NCBI RefSeq assembly: GCF_900107045.1
Contig: NZ_FNON01000001.1
Span: forward strand, 1,674,001-1,738,000
Direction: 5' to 3'
DNA: 64,000 nucleotides
Source of the DNA: Amycolatopsis xylanica
GTDB lineage: Bacteria > Actinomycetota > Actinomycetes > Mycobacteriales > Pseudonocardiaceae
Of the stretch, positions 1 to 7,391 are shown piece by piece (the first letter of the stretch is position 1; every line of letters begins with the position of its first letter). The translations under genes were made by a program, and so were the position numbers. The notes under the pieces are model-generated. The model had not been told where the DNA came from, ran no database searches, and saw only the letters and a list, made by a program, of their open reading frames with translations.

Positions 1-474
1 CTCGTCCGCGTACGGCGGCGTGTGTGCGGAGTCGTTGAGCGGCAACGCTTCGACGCCTTCGGCGGCCAGGTCCGGCACCCGGACCCGCACGGTCGGTGTG
101 TCCCCGTCGTCGATACCGTCGAGCCGGGCCGCGGGCGCGACGCCGACGAGCCAGTCCTTCGGCGAGTACCAGCTCTCCTTGGGCGAGGCGGCGAACCGCA
201 TCAGGAACCGCAGGCCCAGTTCCGGCACGGTCTGCCCGGTGCCGGAGAACATGCCCGTGTTCATGATGTCGTCGTAGTCGAACAGCGGCCCGCGGACCGG
301 ATCGTCCACATGCGACAGTCCGGCCGCCGCCAGCGCGGCGATGTCCTCCGGCGCGGTGCGCAGCGCGCTCGCCGCGGTACGGACATCGGTCTCGTACCGC
401 GCCACGTCACGGGGCACCTGGACGAACCTGCCGATCGCGCCGGTCAGCAAGCCCGGTGCCACGGCGGTGCTCAT
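1..474 (-). CDS. Unknown protein, C-terminal part missing (window edge)
   Basis: The reading frame opens with ATG at 474 and stays open to the left edge, so the 158 visible codons are an N-terminal fragment. Its start overlaps the stop of the upstream acyl carrier protein gene in an ATGA, so it is the fourth member of a translationally coupled acyl-activation operon. The fragment has no signal peptide and no motif I recognise; it includes the segments GRFVQVPRDVARYE, SGTGQTVPELGLRFL and SWYSPKDWLVGV. Its position after two adenylating enzymes and a carrier protein suggests it works on the carrier-bound acyl group, but that is inference from context only. Confidence 0.7.
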   Translation of the reverse strand, partial: MSTAVAPGLLTGAIGRFVQVPRDVARYETDVRTAASALRTAPEDIAALAAAGLSHVDDPVRGPLFDYDDIMNTGMFSGTGQTVPELGLRFLMRFAASPKESWYSPKDWLVGVAPAARLDGIDDGDTPTVRVRVPDLAAEGVEALPLNDSAHTPPYADE

Positions 475-761
475 GCCTGCCCTCTTTCCGCCACCAGCCC
501 GGCCAGGTAGGCCGCGAACTCGCGGACCGTGGCCGACTCGAACAGGAAGTCGTCGGGGATCACCACGTCGAACTCGTCCTCGATCTGGGTGATCGCGCGC
601 AGTGCCTTCACCGACTCGATGCCGGGGATCGCGGACAGCGGCTTGTCGAGGTCGATGCTCTCGGGGCTGGCTCCCGCCTGCTCGGACAGCGCGCGGCGGA
701 CGACGGCGAGGCCGCTTTCGAGCTGGGCTTCGGACACGGTCGTGGTGGCCTGGTCGGTCAT
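471..761 (-). CDS. Acyl carrier protein
   Basis: This 96-residue protein has the usual carrier-protein length and helical pattern. The expected phosphopantetheine attachment serine is Ser50 in the segment PGIESVKAL, followed by the acidic second helix (TQIEDEFDVVIPDD). It would hold an acyl group as a thioester on the 4'-phosphopantetheine arm. The start ATG overlaps the stop of the fatty acyl-AMP ligase gene (ATGA), and its own stop overlaps the next gene the same way, so the three are translated as a unit. The natural reading is that the neighbouring acyl-AMP ligase loads this carrier. The substrate is not evident from sequence. Confidence 0.9.
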   Translation of the reverse strand: MTDQATTTVSEAQLESGLAVVRRALSEQAGASPESIDLDKPLSAIPGIESVKALRAITQIEDEFDVVIPDDFLFESATVREFAAYLAGLVAERGQA

Positions 762-2446
762 CGGGAAAGTCCTTCCGGGATACGGGTGACGGAGCCGGCC
801 GTGTCGAGCAGGCCGGTCTTGCGGCAGAGCTCGATCGCGCTGGTGCGCTTGACCTTTCCGGAGCTGGTGAACGGGATGGTGCTCGGCGCGACCGGCACCA
901 CCTGGACGGCGAGCAGGCCGAGCCTGGCGGCGAGCCGCTCGCAGATCGCGGCGCCGATGGCGGCCGACTCGGCGGGGTCGGCGCTGGTCTCCCAGAGCAC
1001 GGCCATGCGCTCTTCCTCGCCGTCGGCCCAGGCGAACGCGGCGCCGCGGCGGCCGTTGACGCCCGGTGTCGTGCGGACGATCTCCTCGACGTCCTCGGCG
1101 TAGTAGTTCTGGCCGCGCACCACGATCATGTCCTTGCTGCGGCCGACGACGTACAGCTCGCCGTCGTGCACGAAGCCGAGGTCCCCGGTGCGCAGCCAGC
1201 CGTCGGGGGTGAACGGCTGCCGCTCCGGCGGGAGGCCGAGGTAGCCGCGGGTCACCGGCGGGCCGGTGATCTGGATCTCGCCGACCACGTCGTCGGCCAG
1301 CGGGGTGCCGTCCTCTTCGGCCGTGCGGAACCTGACCGAGCCGGCCGCCGGTCCACAGGAGACGACCGCGCGGGTGCGCTCTTTCCCTTGCGCGGCAAGC
1401 TGAATCGGCCTGCCGACGTCGAGCTGGTCGCGGTCGACGTCGAGGATCCTGGCCTGGGTGCCGGTGCCCGAGTAGCTCACCATCAGGGTCGCTTCGGCCA
1501 TGCCGTAGGTCGGGCAGATCAGCTCGGGGCGGGCGCCGTACGGGCCGAACATCTCGGCGAAGGCCTCGATCGTGCGCCGCTGCACGGGTTCCGCGCCGTT
1601 GCTGCCGAGCCGCCAGCCGGACAGGTCGAGCCCGTCGGGGACACCCTGCTTCGCCGCCGCGGCGACCAGGTAGTCGTAGAAGAAGTTCGGCGCGGGCAGC
1701 GCGGTCGCGGGTGAGGCGGCGAACGAGCCGAGCCACTTCATCGGGCGCCGCACGAACTCCGACGGCGACCAGAGGCAGACGGCCGAGCCGCGCACGAACG
1801 AGCTGAGCAGCGAGAACAGGCCCATGTCGTGGAACAGCGGCAGCCACAGGCCGAGCACGTCCTCCGGCAGCCACTGGATCGCGTCGTTGATCGTCGCGAG
1901 CCCGGCCGCCACGTTGTCGTGGCTCAGCACCACGCCCTTCGGGTGCGAGGTGCTGCCGGAGGTGTACTGGATGACGGCCTCGGCGTCGCCGCCCCGGTAG
2001 TCGCTCGGCGGGAGCGCCTGGCGGTCGCCCGCCTCGGTGATGTCGATGAGCGCGATGCCCGGCAGCGCCTGGGCGAGGCGGTCGACCGTACGCCGCGCGA
2101 AACCGGGGTTGACCAGTATCGCGTCGAGTTCCGCGTCACGGGCGATCCTCGCCAGGTGCCCGACGTAGGCGTCCGGCCCGGCGAAGGCCGCCGGCAACGG
2201 CAGGGGCACGACCGCGGCGTCGAGCCGGAAAGTCGCGAACAGTCCGCGCACCCAGGGTTCGCCGTTGTCAGCCAGCAATCCCAGCCTCTTCGGCTGGGTG
2301 CCGCCCAGCTCGGCGACGATGCCTGCCGCGGTGGACTCGGCGCCGGTGATCAGTTCGACCGCGGGCACCGAGCGGCCTTCGCCGGGCAGGTGCAGCGCCG
2401 TGTCGGGGCGCAGCGCGCGCCGGATGAGATCCCAGAGGTGTGTCAT
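758..2446 (-). CDS. Fatty acyl-AMP ligase (FAAL-like)
   Basis: The 562-residue protein belongs to the ANL superfamily of adenylate-forming enzymes. The P-loop-like A3 motif YTSGSTSHPKGV is followed by the FAAL-type segment GRSKDMIVVRGQNYYAEDVE and a C-terminal lysine in SGKVKRTSAIEL, the expected catalytic lysine. Enzymes of this subgroup activate a carboxylic acid as acyl-AMP and pass it to a carrier protein rather than to CoA, which fits the adjacent carrier protein. I chose the ATG at 2446 because it overlaps the upstream stop as ATGA. A longer open frame continues upstream, but that part shadows the preceding gene. The exact acyl substrate is unknown. Confidence 0.88.
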   Translation of the reverse strand: MTHLWDLIRRALRPDTALHLPGEGRSVPAVELITGAESTAAGIVAELGGTQPKRLGLLADNGEPWVRGLFATFRLDAAVVPLPLPAAFAGPDAYVGHLARIARDAELDAILVNPGFARRTVDRLAQALPGIALIDITEAGDRQALPPSDYRGGDAEAVIQYTSGSTSHPKGVVLSHDNVAAGLATINDAIQWLPEDVLGLWLPLFHDMGLFSLLSSFVRGSAVCLWSPSEFVRRPMKWLGSFAASPATALPAPNFFYDYLVAAAAKQGVPDGLDLSGWRLGSNGAEPVQRRTIEAFAEMFGPYGARPELICPTYGMAEATLMVSYSGTGTQARILDVDRDQLDVGRPIQLAAQGKERTRAVVSCGPAAGSVRFRTAEEDGTPLADDVVGEIQITGPPVTRGYLGLPPERQPFTPDGWLRTGDLGFVHDGELYVVGRSKDMIVVRGQNYYAEDVEEIVRTTPGVNGRRGAAFAWADGEEERMAVLWETSADPAESAAIGAAICERLAARLGLLAVQVVPVAPSTIPFTSSGKVKRTSAIELCRKTGLLDTAGSVTRIPEGLSR

Positions 2447-4053
2447 CGAGCCGATCCCTTCACCTGTCGCGGGGCGGACTTCTCCATGCGGCGGCCGAGC
2501 CGCTGGCGGAGCACGCCGCGGCGGACCTTGTACGAGCCGGTCAGCGGCAGCGCCTCCCAGTCCCAGAAACGCACCGGGATCGCGCCGAGGCCGACCTCCT
2601 TCGCGGCGTCCTGGAAGCGCTCGGCCGTGCATTCCTCGCCGGCGCGCACGCAGGCCACGGCGAACACGCCGTCGCCGGACTCGGTCTTCACCAGCACCAG
2701 TTCGACCAGCTCCGGCAGCCGGTCCAGCAGCTGGTCTTCGCGCTCCAGCAGGCTTTCCGTGCCCTCGACGTGTTCGACGATCCGGTCGAGCAGCTCCAGC
2801 GAGCCGTCGGCGCCGACGCGGCCGATGTCGCCCATCGGCCACCAGGCGTCGGCCGGGATCATCGGGTCGTCACCACCGAGGTAGCCGAGCATCCGGCCGG
2901 GCGACCGGGTCTCGATGTAGCCGGTCTCGCCAGCCGGGACCTCGGCGCCCGCCTCGTCGACCACGCGGATCCGGATCGGCCCACCGGGGAAGCCGACGTT
3001 GCGCGGCGAGTAGCCGCCCGCGTCGGCGCGGCCGACGATCCGCAGGCTGATCGGCCCCGATTCGGTCTGGCCGTATGCCTGGAGGTAGTGCGCGCCGGGG
3101 TCGTCCGACGCGCCGAGCAGCGTGCGCACGGTCCTTGGGTGCATCGCGTCGAAGGTGGAGATGAACCGCTGCACGCTGGCGAACGGCCGGTCGGGGTCTT
3201 CGGTGAGGCGCTCCCAGTGGATGAAGATGTTCGGGTGGGTCTCGAGCGAGGTCGGCTTGTGCAGCAGCAGCTGTTCCTTGACGCTGGCCGGATCCGGGTC
3301 GCACAGCGACAGCATCGGGATGGCCGTTTCGAGGCTCGCCAGCGTTCCCGCACAGGTGCGGGCGTGCACGAACGACAGGTGCTTGGCGTTGAGGTCCTTT
3401 TTGGAGTATTGCGTCTTGAGGATCAGGATCATCGGCGCGACCATGCCGAACAGCGAGCGCGCCGAGTGCGCGGCGAGCTTCGGCCCGCCGGTGGTGCCCG
3501 AGGAATGCGTCACCACGAACGGCTCGGACGCCTCACGCGGGCTCGCCAGGTGCGCTTCCCTGTCACCGAGTCCGATCGTCCACTGAGGAGCGTTCGCGGA
3601 CCAGGTCAGCACCCGCGAAGCCAAGTGGGACAACGCATGCCGGGAGGCGCCCAGCCGCGCGAGCCCGAAGTCGTCGACGAGCACGGTCGGCGAGTCCAAT
3701 TTGGCCACCGACTCCAGCAGCTCGCCGACCTCCATCATGGACGAAAGCAGCACGGGCAGCGCGCCGATCCTGGCCAGCGCCAGCATGGCGGCCTCGACCT
3801 CGATGTGGTTGCGCTGCACGATCGCGACCGTGTCGGTGCGCCGCACGCCCGCCGCCCACAGCCGGTCGGCCAGCTCCTCGATGGCGGCGGCGAACTCCGC
3901 GAACGTCCGGACAGGACGGTCCGTGAGCGCCCACGGGGTGTCGGAAAGGAACGGGGTCTCGCCATGGCGTCCGGCGGCGTACTCGGCGAGAACGCCGAGT
4001 GGCGCTGAAGGTTCCGGCAGCAGGTCCGCCGCCAGTTCGGAAACATCGGGCAT
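2443..4053 (-). CDS. AMP-dependent acyl-CoA synthetase/ligase
   Basis: A second ANL-superfamily enzyme of 536 residues, first gene of the operon. It has the adenylation motif THSSGTTGGPK, an AYGQTESGP motif, a GETGYIETRSPGRMLGYLGG-like A7 region, a hinge near LLDRIVEHVEG and the C-terminal lysine in LTGSYKVRR. These are all expected for an active acid-activating enzyme. The ATG at 4053 is preceded by GAGGAG about nine bases upstream; a frame extending upstream to 4128 lacks such a site. Its 3' end overlaps the FAAL gene by four bases. Two different adenylating enzymes in one short operon suggest two acid substrates, or activation of one acid as both CoA and ACP forms; this is inference. Confidence 0.85.
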   Translation of the reverse strand: MPDVSELAADLLPEPSAPLGVLAEYAAGRHGETPFLSDTPWALTDRPVRTFAEFAAAIEELADRLWAAGVRRTDTVAIVQRNHIEVEAAMLALARIGALPVLLSSMMEVGELLESVAKLDSPTVLVDDFGLARLGASRHALSHLASRVLTWSANAPQWTIGLGDREAHLASPREASEPFVVTHSSGTTGGPKLAAHSARSLFGMVAPMILILKTQYSKKDLNAKHLSFVHARTCAGTLASLETAIPMLSLCDPDPASVKEQLLLHKPTSLETHPNIFIHWERLTEDPDRPFASVQRFISTFDAMHPRTVRTLLGASDDPGAHYLQAYGQTESGPISLRIVGRADAGGYSPRNVGFPGGPIRIRVVDEAGAEVPAGETGYIETRSPGRMLGYLGGDDPMIPADAWWPMGDIGRVGADGSLELLDRIVEHVEGTESLLEREDQLLDRLPELVELVLVKTESGDGVFAVACVRAGEECTAERFQDAAKEVGLGAIPVRFWDWEALPLTGSYKVRRGVLRQRLGRRMEKSAPRQVKGSAR

Positions 4054-4130
4054 GGATGCGCACTCCTCGATCGTCACGGTCGGTGTGCATGGAAAGAGTC
4101 GCGTCCACCCGGAGGTGTTCCCCGCCACAG

Positions 4131-4156
4131 CTGAGAATTGTGGAAGTAATTCTCAG
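4131..4156. promoter_or_regulatory. Operator-like palindrome upstream of the acyl-activation operon
   Basis: A 9-bp perfect inverted repeat, CTGAGAATT with AATTCTCAG, is separated by 8 bases and lies 78-103 bp upstream of the operon's first start codon. It is the only AT-rich island in this 286-bp gap and has the size of a dimeric regulator site. The divergent gene at 4340 could share it. No cognate regulator is identifiable nearby. Confidence 0.45.
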
Positions 4157-4339
4157 TGTCGCTGGGTCATCACGCACAGAGAGCGATCAGCGGTACTAGC
4201 CGGAACTTTCCAAACCCGCGGGAACGTCTCGCCCGCTCGGCCCCTCTTGGTTGATGGGCCACCTTTTTCACTCGGCGGCCCCAGCGGTACCGGTAGCATC
4301 GACGCCGCCCGTGGCGTCGCAAAGGGAGGGTGTTCCGTC

Positions 4340-4816
4340 ATGACGCAGACCTGGCCGACAGCGGATCTGGACCCGGTCCGCCGCCTGCGCGTGCTGGCCA
4401 CGGCCGCGCACGCGCCGATGTTCGCCGAAGAGCTCATCGACCTGCCCTTCGACCGCGTCTGGGCGGTCGCGAGCGACCTCGAGCACGAGCTTCCCCACCT
4501 GGTCCGCGCCATGCGCACGTTCACGTACACGAAGGTCGAGGGAGAGAACATCCGCGCCAGGGCGGTCGGCGTGATCGGCAATCGCGCCGACTTCGACATC
4601 GTCCTGCGGCCCGGCTGGTGCGTGATGCAGAGCCGCTTCGTGCTCGGCGGCATGGCCGCGGTCGCGGAAGGCGACCGGACCCGGTTCGCGGTGCTCGGCG
4701 GCTCCCGGCTGCCAGGTGCCGCGCGCAGCCGGGCGCTGCTCGGTCACGCCGGGCTGGCGCTCGGGCACGGCATGATCGGCCGCCTGCGCCGCCGCCTCAC
4801 CTCTCACACTCGGTGA
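4340..4816 (+). CDS. SRPBCC-like small protein
   Basis: A 158-residue soluble protein with the alternating pattern of the SRPBCC/START ligand-binding fold. An N-terminal segment (FAEELIDLPFDRVWAVASDLEHELPHLV) resembles the first strand and helices, followed by strands (FTYTKVEGENIRARAVG, ADFDIVLRPGW) and a C-terminal helix rich in Leu and Arg. GGGAGG sits about ten bases before the ATG at 4340, which decides the start; the open frame extends much further upstream only because the opposite gene is GC-rich. It is divergent from the acyl-activation operon, so co-regulation is possible. The fold assignment rests on pattern only. Confidence 0.6.
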   Translation: MTQTWPTADLDPVRRLRVLATAAHAPMFAEELIDLPFDRVWAVASDLEHELPHLVRAMRTFTYTKVEGENIRARAVGVIGNRADFDIVLRPGWCVMQSRFVLGGMAAVAEGDRTRFAVLGGSRLPGAARSRALLGHAGLALGHGMIGRLRRRLTSHTR

Positions 4817-4836
4817 CCCTCACGCGCCCAAGGGGT

Positions 4837-5154
4837 CGTGAGTGTTCCGGCCGGTTCTATTGAGGGGAAGTGCAAATGTGGCGTGCCCGATGCGGCTGGG
4901 TGAGGGCCTTCCTCACCCGGTTGCAGGTGGTCAGGGCCTCCCTCACCCGATATTTCGGGTGAGGGAGGCCCTGACTCGGTGGGTTCGGGTGAGGGAGGCC
5001 CTGACCCAAGCCCACCGACTGCGAGGCGGGTCCCTCGGGGGTCGTGAGTGTTTAGGCCGGTTAGAACCGGCCGTACCACTCACGACCCCCGAGCCCAAGC
5101 CGACAGTCACGCCACCCTTGCGTTCCCCCTCAATAACCGGCCAAAACACTCACG
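4837..5154. repeat. Nested palindromic MITE-like element
   Basis: The gap between two genes is filled by a 318-bp element. Its ends (4837-4885 and 5108-5154) are about 48-bp imperfect inverted repeats beginning CGTGAGTGTT and containing GGCCGGTT and ATTGAGGGG. Inside are a 21-bp perfect inverted repeat (4930-4950 with 4955-4975, 4-base loop), a direct copy of its right arm at 4985-5005, and a 17-bp inverted repeat (5034-5050 with 5077-5093) around an inner GGCCGGTT/AACCGGCC hairpin. No protein is encoded; short frames starting MFRPV here arise from the repeat. The right end supplies the stop codon of the next gene. No target-site duplication is obvious. Confidence 0.7.
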
Positions 5155-6304
5155 AGGGGCGCACGGGCTGACGCAAGATCGTCTTGAGCTTGGCGGACGC
5201 GGTCCGGCGCGGGTCGCTGAGGTAGATCTCGTGATGGTCGCCGTTGAAGGTCAGGCCGTTTTCGGGAAGGTACTGGTGGTGGAGACGGTCCAGCGTCGGG
5301 GTTTCGTCGTCGTAGGAGCCGACGTGCAGGATCTGGACGCAGGTCCCCTCGGCGAGGGTGCGTAGCTTGACGCTCTCGAGCGCGGGGTTGTCCTTCTTGC
5401 GGGAGACCTCGTCGACCGCGGCTTGGACCATGTCGTCGGTGATCCAGTCAGGCTGGCTGATCAGCATGGTCCACTCCCACAGCTGCTTGCGCCGGGCCGC
5501 GAACACGGCCGGGTCGTCCGCGCGCCACAACCCCTCCAGCGGGCCGACCACGAAGTCCCGGCCGAGGGTTTTCTTGCTGGCGAACTTCAGCGTGTACGCG
5601 ACCCCGTAGAGCGCCTCGACCGCGTTCACGTACGCCGCTGAGGTGTTCGGATCGCCGGCGCCGTCGACCGCGAGGTACCGCAGCTCGGGCACGTCGACGA
5701 CGGTGAAGTCCTTGGCAGAAGGGGAATAGAGCGGCTTGTGGGCCTTCTTGATGTCGTACTTGTCCATGGCTGCCTCCTCCGCCAGTGCGCCCAGCGTGGT
5801 TTCGGTCCAGGTGAGATCGGCGTTCAGCATGGCTTCGCTGTAGTCGAAGATCGCGGAAGCCGCACTGGGTAAGGGTTCCTGCCCGGAGCGCGCCGCCCGG
5901 ACGTCCTTGAGCTGCTCGCGCAGCGCCTCGGCGCGCTGAGCCAGCCCGGTCGTCACGTCCGCCTCCGGCAGGCCGGGACTGTTGGCCATCGCGATCAGCA
6001 CCCGCGCGCGGACCGGTGTCAACGCCGCCAGCGCTTCCCGGGTGGCGGCGGCGCACAGGTCACTGCCCGCCGCCGTGACGCGGAACGTCGTGCGCGCCTT
6101 CGCCGACGCGGGCGCGCCGGTCGCCTCGATCAAGCCGCGGCGCGCGAGTTTGTCCAGCACGTAGTAGATGGAGGAGAAGCCCAGCGCGGTCCACGCGCGG
6201 ATTCCTCGCTGCTCGATGACCTTCTCCAGGTCGTAGCCGTGGCGAGGCTGTTCGGCGAGCAGGCCGAGCACCGTCAGCTCGCCATCGGTCAAGGTCGCGG
6301 ACAC
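5150..6304 (-). CDS. PadR-family regulator fused to a GyrI-like ligand-binding domain
   Basis: The 384-residue frame joins two domains usually found in separate proteins. Residues 1 to about 178 are a PadR-type winged helix (LTVLGLLAEQPRHGYDLEKV, SSIYYVLDKLARRGLIE) with its C-terminal helical dimerisation part. Residues 180-384 form a GyrI-like small-molecule-binding domain (VVDVPELRYLAVDGAGDPNT, ISQPDWITDDMV, HHEIYLSDPRR). An internal ATG at 5767 (codon 180) is preceded by GGAGGAGG, so the second domain can probably also be made alone; I infer an in-frame fusion of two formerly coupled genes. The start is GTG at 6304, six bases after TAGAAT, which fits a leaderless message. The stop codon lies inside the adjacent repeat. 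It probably senses a drug-like ligand. Confidence 0.85.
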   Translation of the reverse strand: MSATLTDGELTVLGLLAEQPRHGYDLEKVIEQRGIRAWTALGFSSIYYVLDKLARRGLIEATGAPASAKARTTFRVTAAGSDLCAAATREALAALTPVRARVLIAMANSPGLPEADVTTGLAQRAEALREQLKDVRAARSGQEPLPSAASAIFDYSEAMLNADLTWTETTLGALAEEAAMDKYDIKKAHKPLYSPSAKDFTVVDVPELRYLAVDGAGDPNTSAAYVNAVEALYGVAYTLKFASKKTLGRDFVVGPLEGLWRADDPAVFAARRKQLWEWTMLISQPDWITDDMVQAAVDEVSRKKDNPALESVKLRTLAEGTCVQILHVGSYDDETPTLDRLHHQYLPENGLTFNGDHHEIYLSDPRRTASAKLKTILRQPVRPS

Positions 6305-6308
6305 CCGA

Positions 6309-6328
6309 CTATTCTAGCACTAGAATAG
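6309..6328. promoter_or_regulatory. PadR operator overlapping its leaderless promoter
   Basis: A near-perfect palindrome, CTATTCTAG-CA-CTAGAATAG, lies between the WYL regulator stop and the PadR-GyrI start. On the minus strand it contains TAGAAT, a good actinobacterial -10, only six bases before the GTG start. A repressor bound here would block its own promoter, the usual PadR arrangement. Confidence 0.65.
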
Positions 6329-6330
6329 TG

Positions 6331-7338
6331 TCACCCGGCGGCGCGGAGGTAGCGCTCGCCGAGCACGCGGACGTGCTCGACCAGGCCCGGCGGCTCGGTG
6401 ACGTGGAAGTCGAGGCCGAGCATGCCGACGTAGACGGCGATGATCTCCAGGCTGTCCCCGCCGGTCACGAGCACCGACGTCGACTCGTCCACCGCCTCGA
6501 CCACGCCGACCGCGGCGTTGATCCGCGCCAGCACCTCCTCCGCGGGCGCGGACACGGTGATCCGCGCGTGCACCTTCCAGCCCGCGGTGGCCACGTCGCG
6601 CAGCACGAAGCTCGTGTAGTCCCCGCCAGGGAACGGCGACGGCGTGAACCGGCGATGAGTCGCCATCCGCAGCGAGATCCAGTCGACCCGGTAGGTGTGC
6701 CACGCGCCGGTCTCCAGGCCCCGCGCGACGAGGTACCAGTGCCGTTCCCAGCTCACCAGCCGGTACGGCTCCACCAGGACCGGCCAGTCCCCGAACGGCG
6801 CCGAACTGTCGTTGCGCCGGGGCAGGTCGTCCTCGCGATCCGGCGCCCGGTAGTCGAACCGGAGCAGCTCGGTGTCCCGGATCGCTGCCGCGACGGTGGC
6901 CAGCACCGCGGCGTCCACCACCGGGTCCGGCACATTGGTGCCGGTGTTCGCCGGCCCTTCCGTGACCGCTTCGTGCACCGCGGTCACCTGACGCCGCAGC
7001 CGATGCGGCAACACCTGCTCGAGTTTCGACAACGCACGCGCGGCGCTGTCCTCGATGCCCGCCACCCCACGCCCGGCACGCAGCCCGATCGCCACCGCCA
7101 CCGCTTCCTCGTCGTCGAGCAGCAGCGGCGGCAGCTTCGCCCCGGCACCCATGCGGTAGTGCCCGGCGGGCCCGCGCACGGCCTCGATCGGATAGCCCAG
7201 CTCGCGGAGCCGATCGATGTCGTTGCGGACCGTCCGCCCGCTGACGTCGAGGCGTTCGGCCAGTTCAGAGCCCGGCCACGCCGGTCGCGACTGCAGCAAG
7301 GCCAGCAGGGAGAGCAAGCGGGAAGCGGTTTCGAGCAT
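6331..7338 (-). CDS. HTH and WYL-domain transcriptional regulator (YafY type)
   Basis: The 335-residue protein starts with a DeoR-like winged helix (RLLSLLALLQSRPAWPGSEL, SGRTVRNDIDRLRELGYPIEA). It continues with the WYL ligand-sensing region (LVEPYRLVSWERHWYLVARG) and a C-terminal WCX-like part. Length and order match the family of one-component regulators. It is divergent from an epoxide hydrolase gene, the likely target, and 26 bp upstream of the PadR-GyrI gene on the same strand. TATACT lies six bases before its ATG, so the mRNA is probably leaderless. The ligand is unknown. Confidence 0.85.
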   Translation of the reverse strand: MLETASRLLSLLALLQSRPAWPGSELAERLDVSGRTVRNDIDRLRELGYPIEAVRGPAGHYRMGAGAKLPPLLLDDEEAVAVAIGLRAGRGVAGIEDSAARALSKLEQVLPHRLRRQVTAVHEAVTEGPANTGTNVPDPVVDAAVLATVAAAIRDTELLRFDYRAPDREDDLPRRNDSSAPFGDWPVLVEPYRLVSWERHWYLVARGLETGAWHTYRVDWISLRMATHRRFTPSPFPGGDYTSFVLRDVATAGWKVHARITVSAPAEEVLARINAAVGVVEAVDESTSVLVTGGDSLEIIAVYVGMLGLDFHVTEPPGLVEHVRVLGERYLRAAG

Positions 7339-7344
7339 TGCCTG

Positions 7345-7391
7345 AGTATATAGGAACCTAATGTACCTATACAGGTTCTACTGTTCTTCTC
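7345..7391. promoter_or_regulatory. Divergent promoter/operator between WYL regulator and epoxide hydrolase
   Basis: This AT-rich stretch contains opposing -10 elements: TATACT on the minus strand (7345-7350), six bases before the regulator ATG, and TACTGT on the plus strand (7379-7384), seven bases before the hydrolase ATG. Between them, AGGAACCT, AGGTTC and AGGTAC-type half-sites repeat in both orientations, giving a plausible binding region for the WYL regulator. Confidence 0.6.

Noticed and set aside
4837-5154. Riboswitch in the 4.8-5.2 kb gap
   Set aside because: The stems are perfect and repeated elsewhere in the window, which fits mobile palindromes rather than a ligand-binding RNA, and the gap lies at the 3' ends of both flanking genes.
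4842-5365. Several short frames beginning MFRPV or MFWPV
   Set aside because: They all start inside copies of the CGTGAGTGTT palindrome and are by-products of the repeat, not a peptide family.
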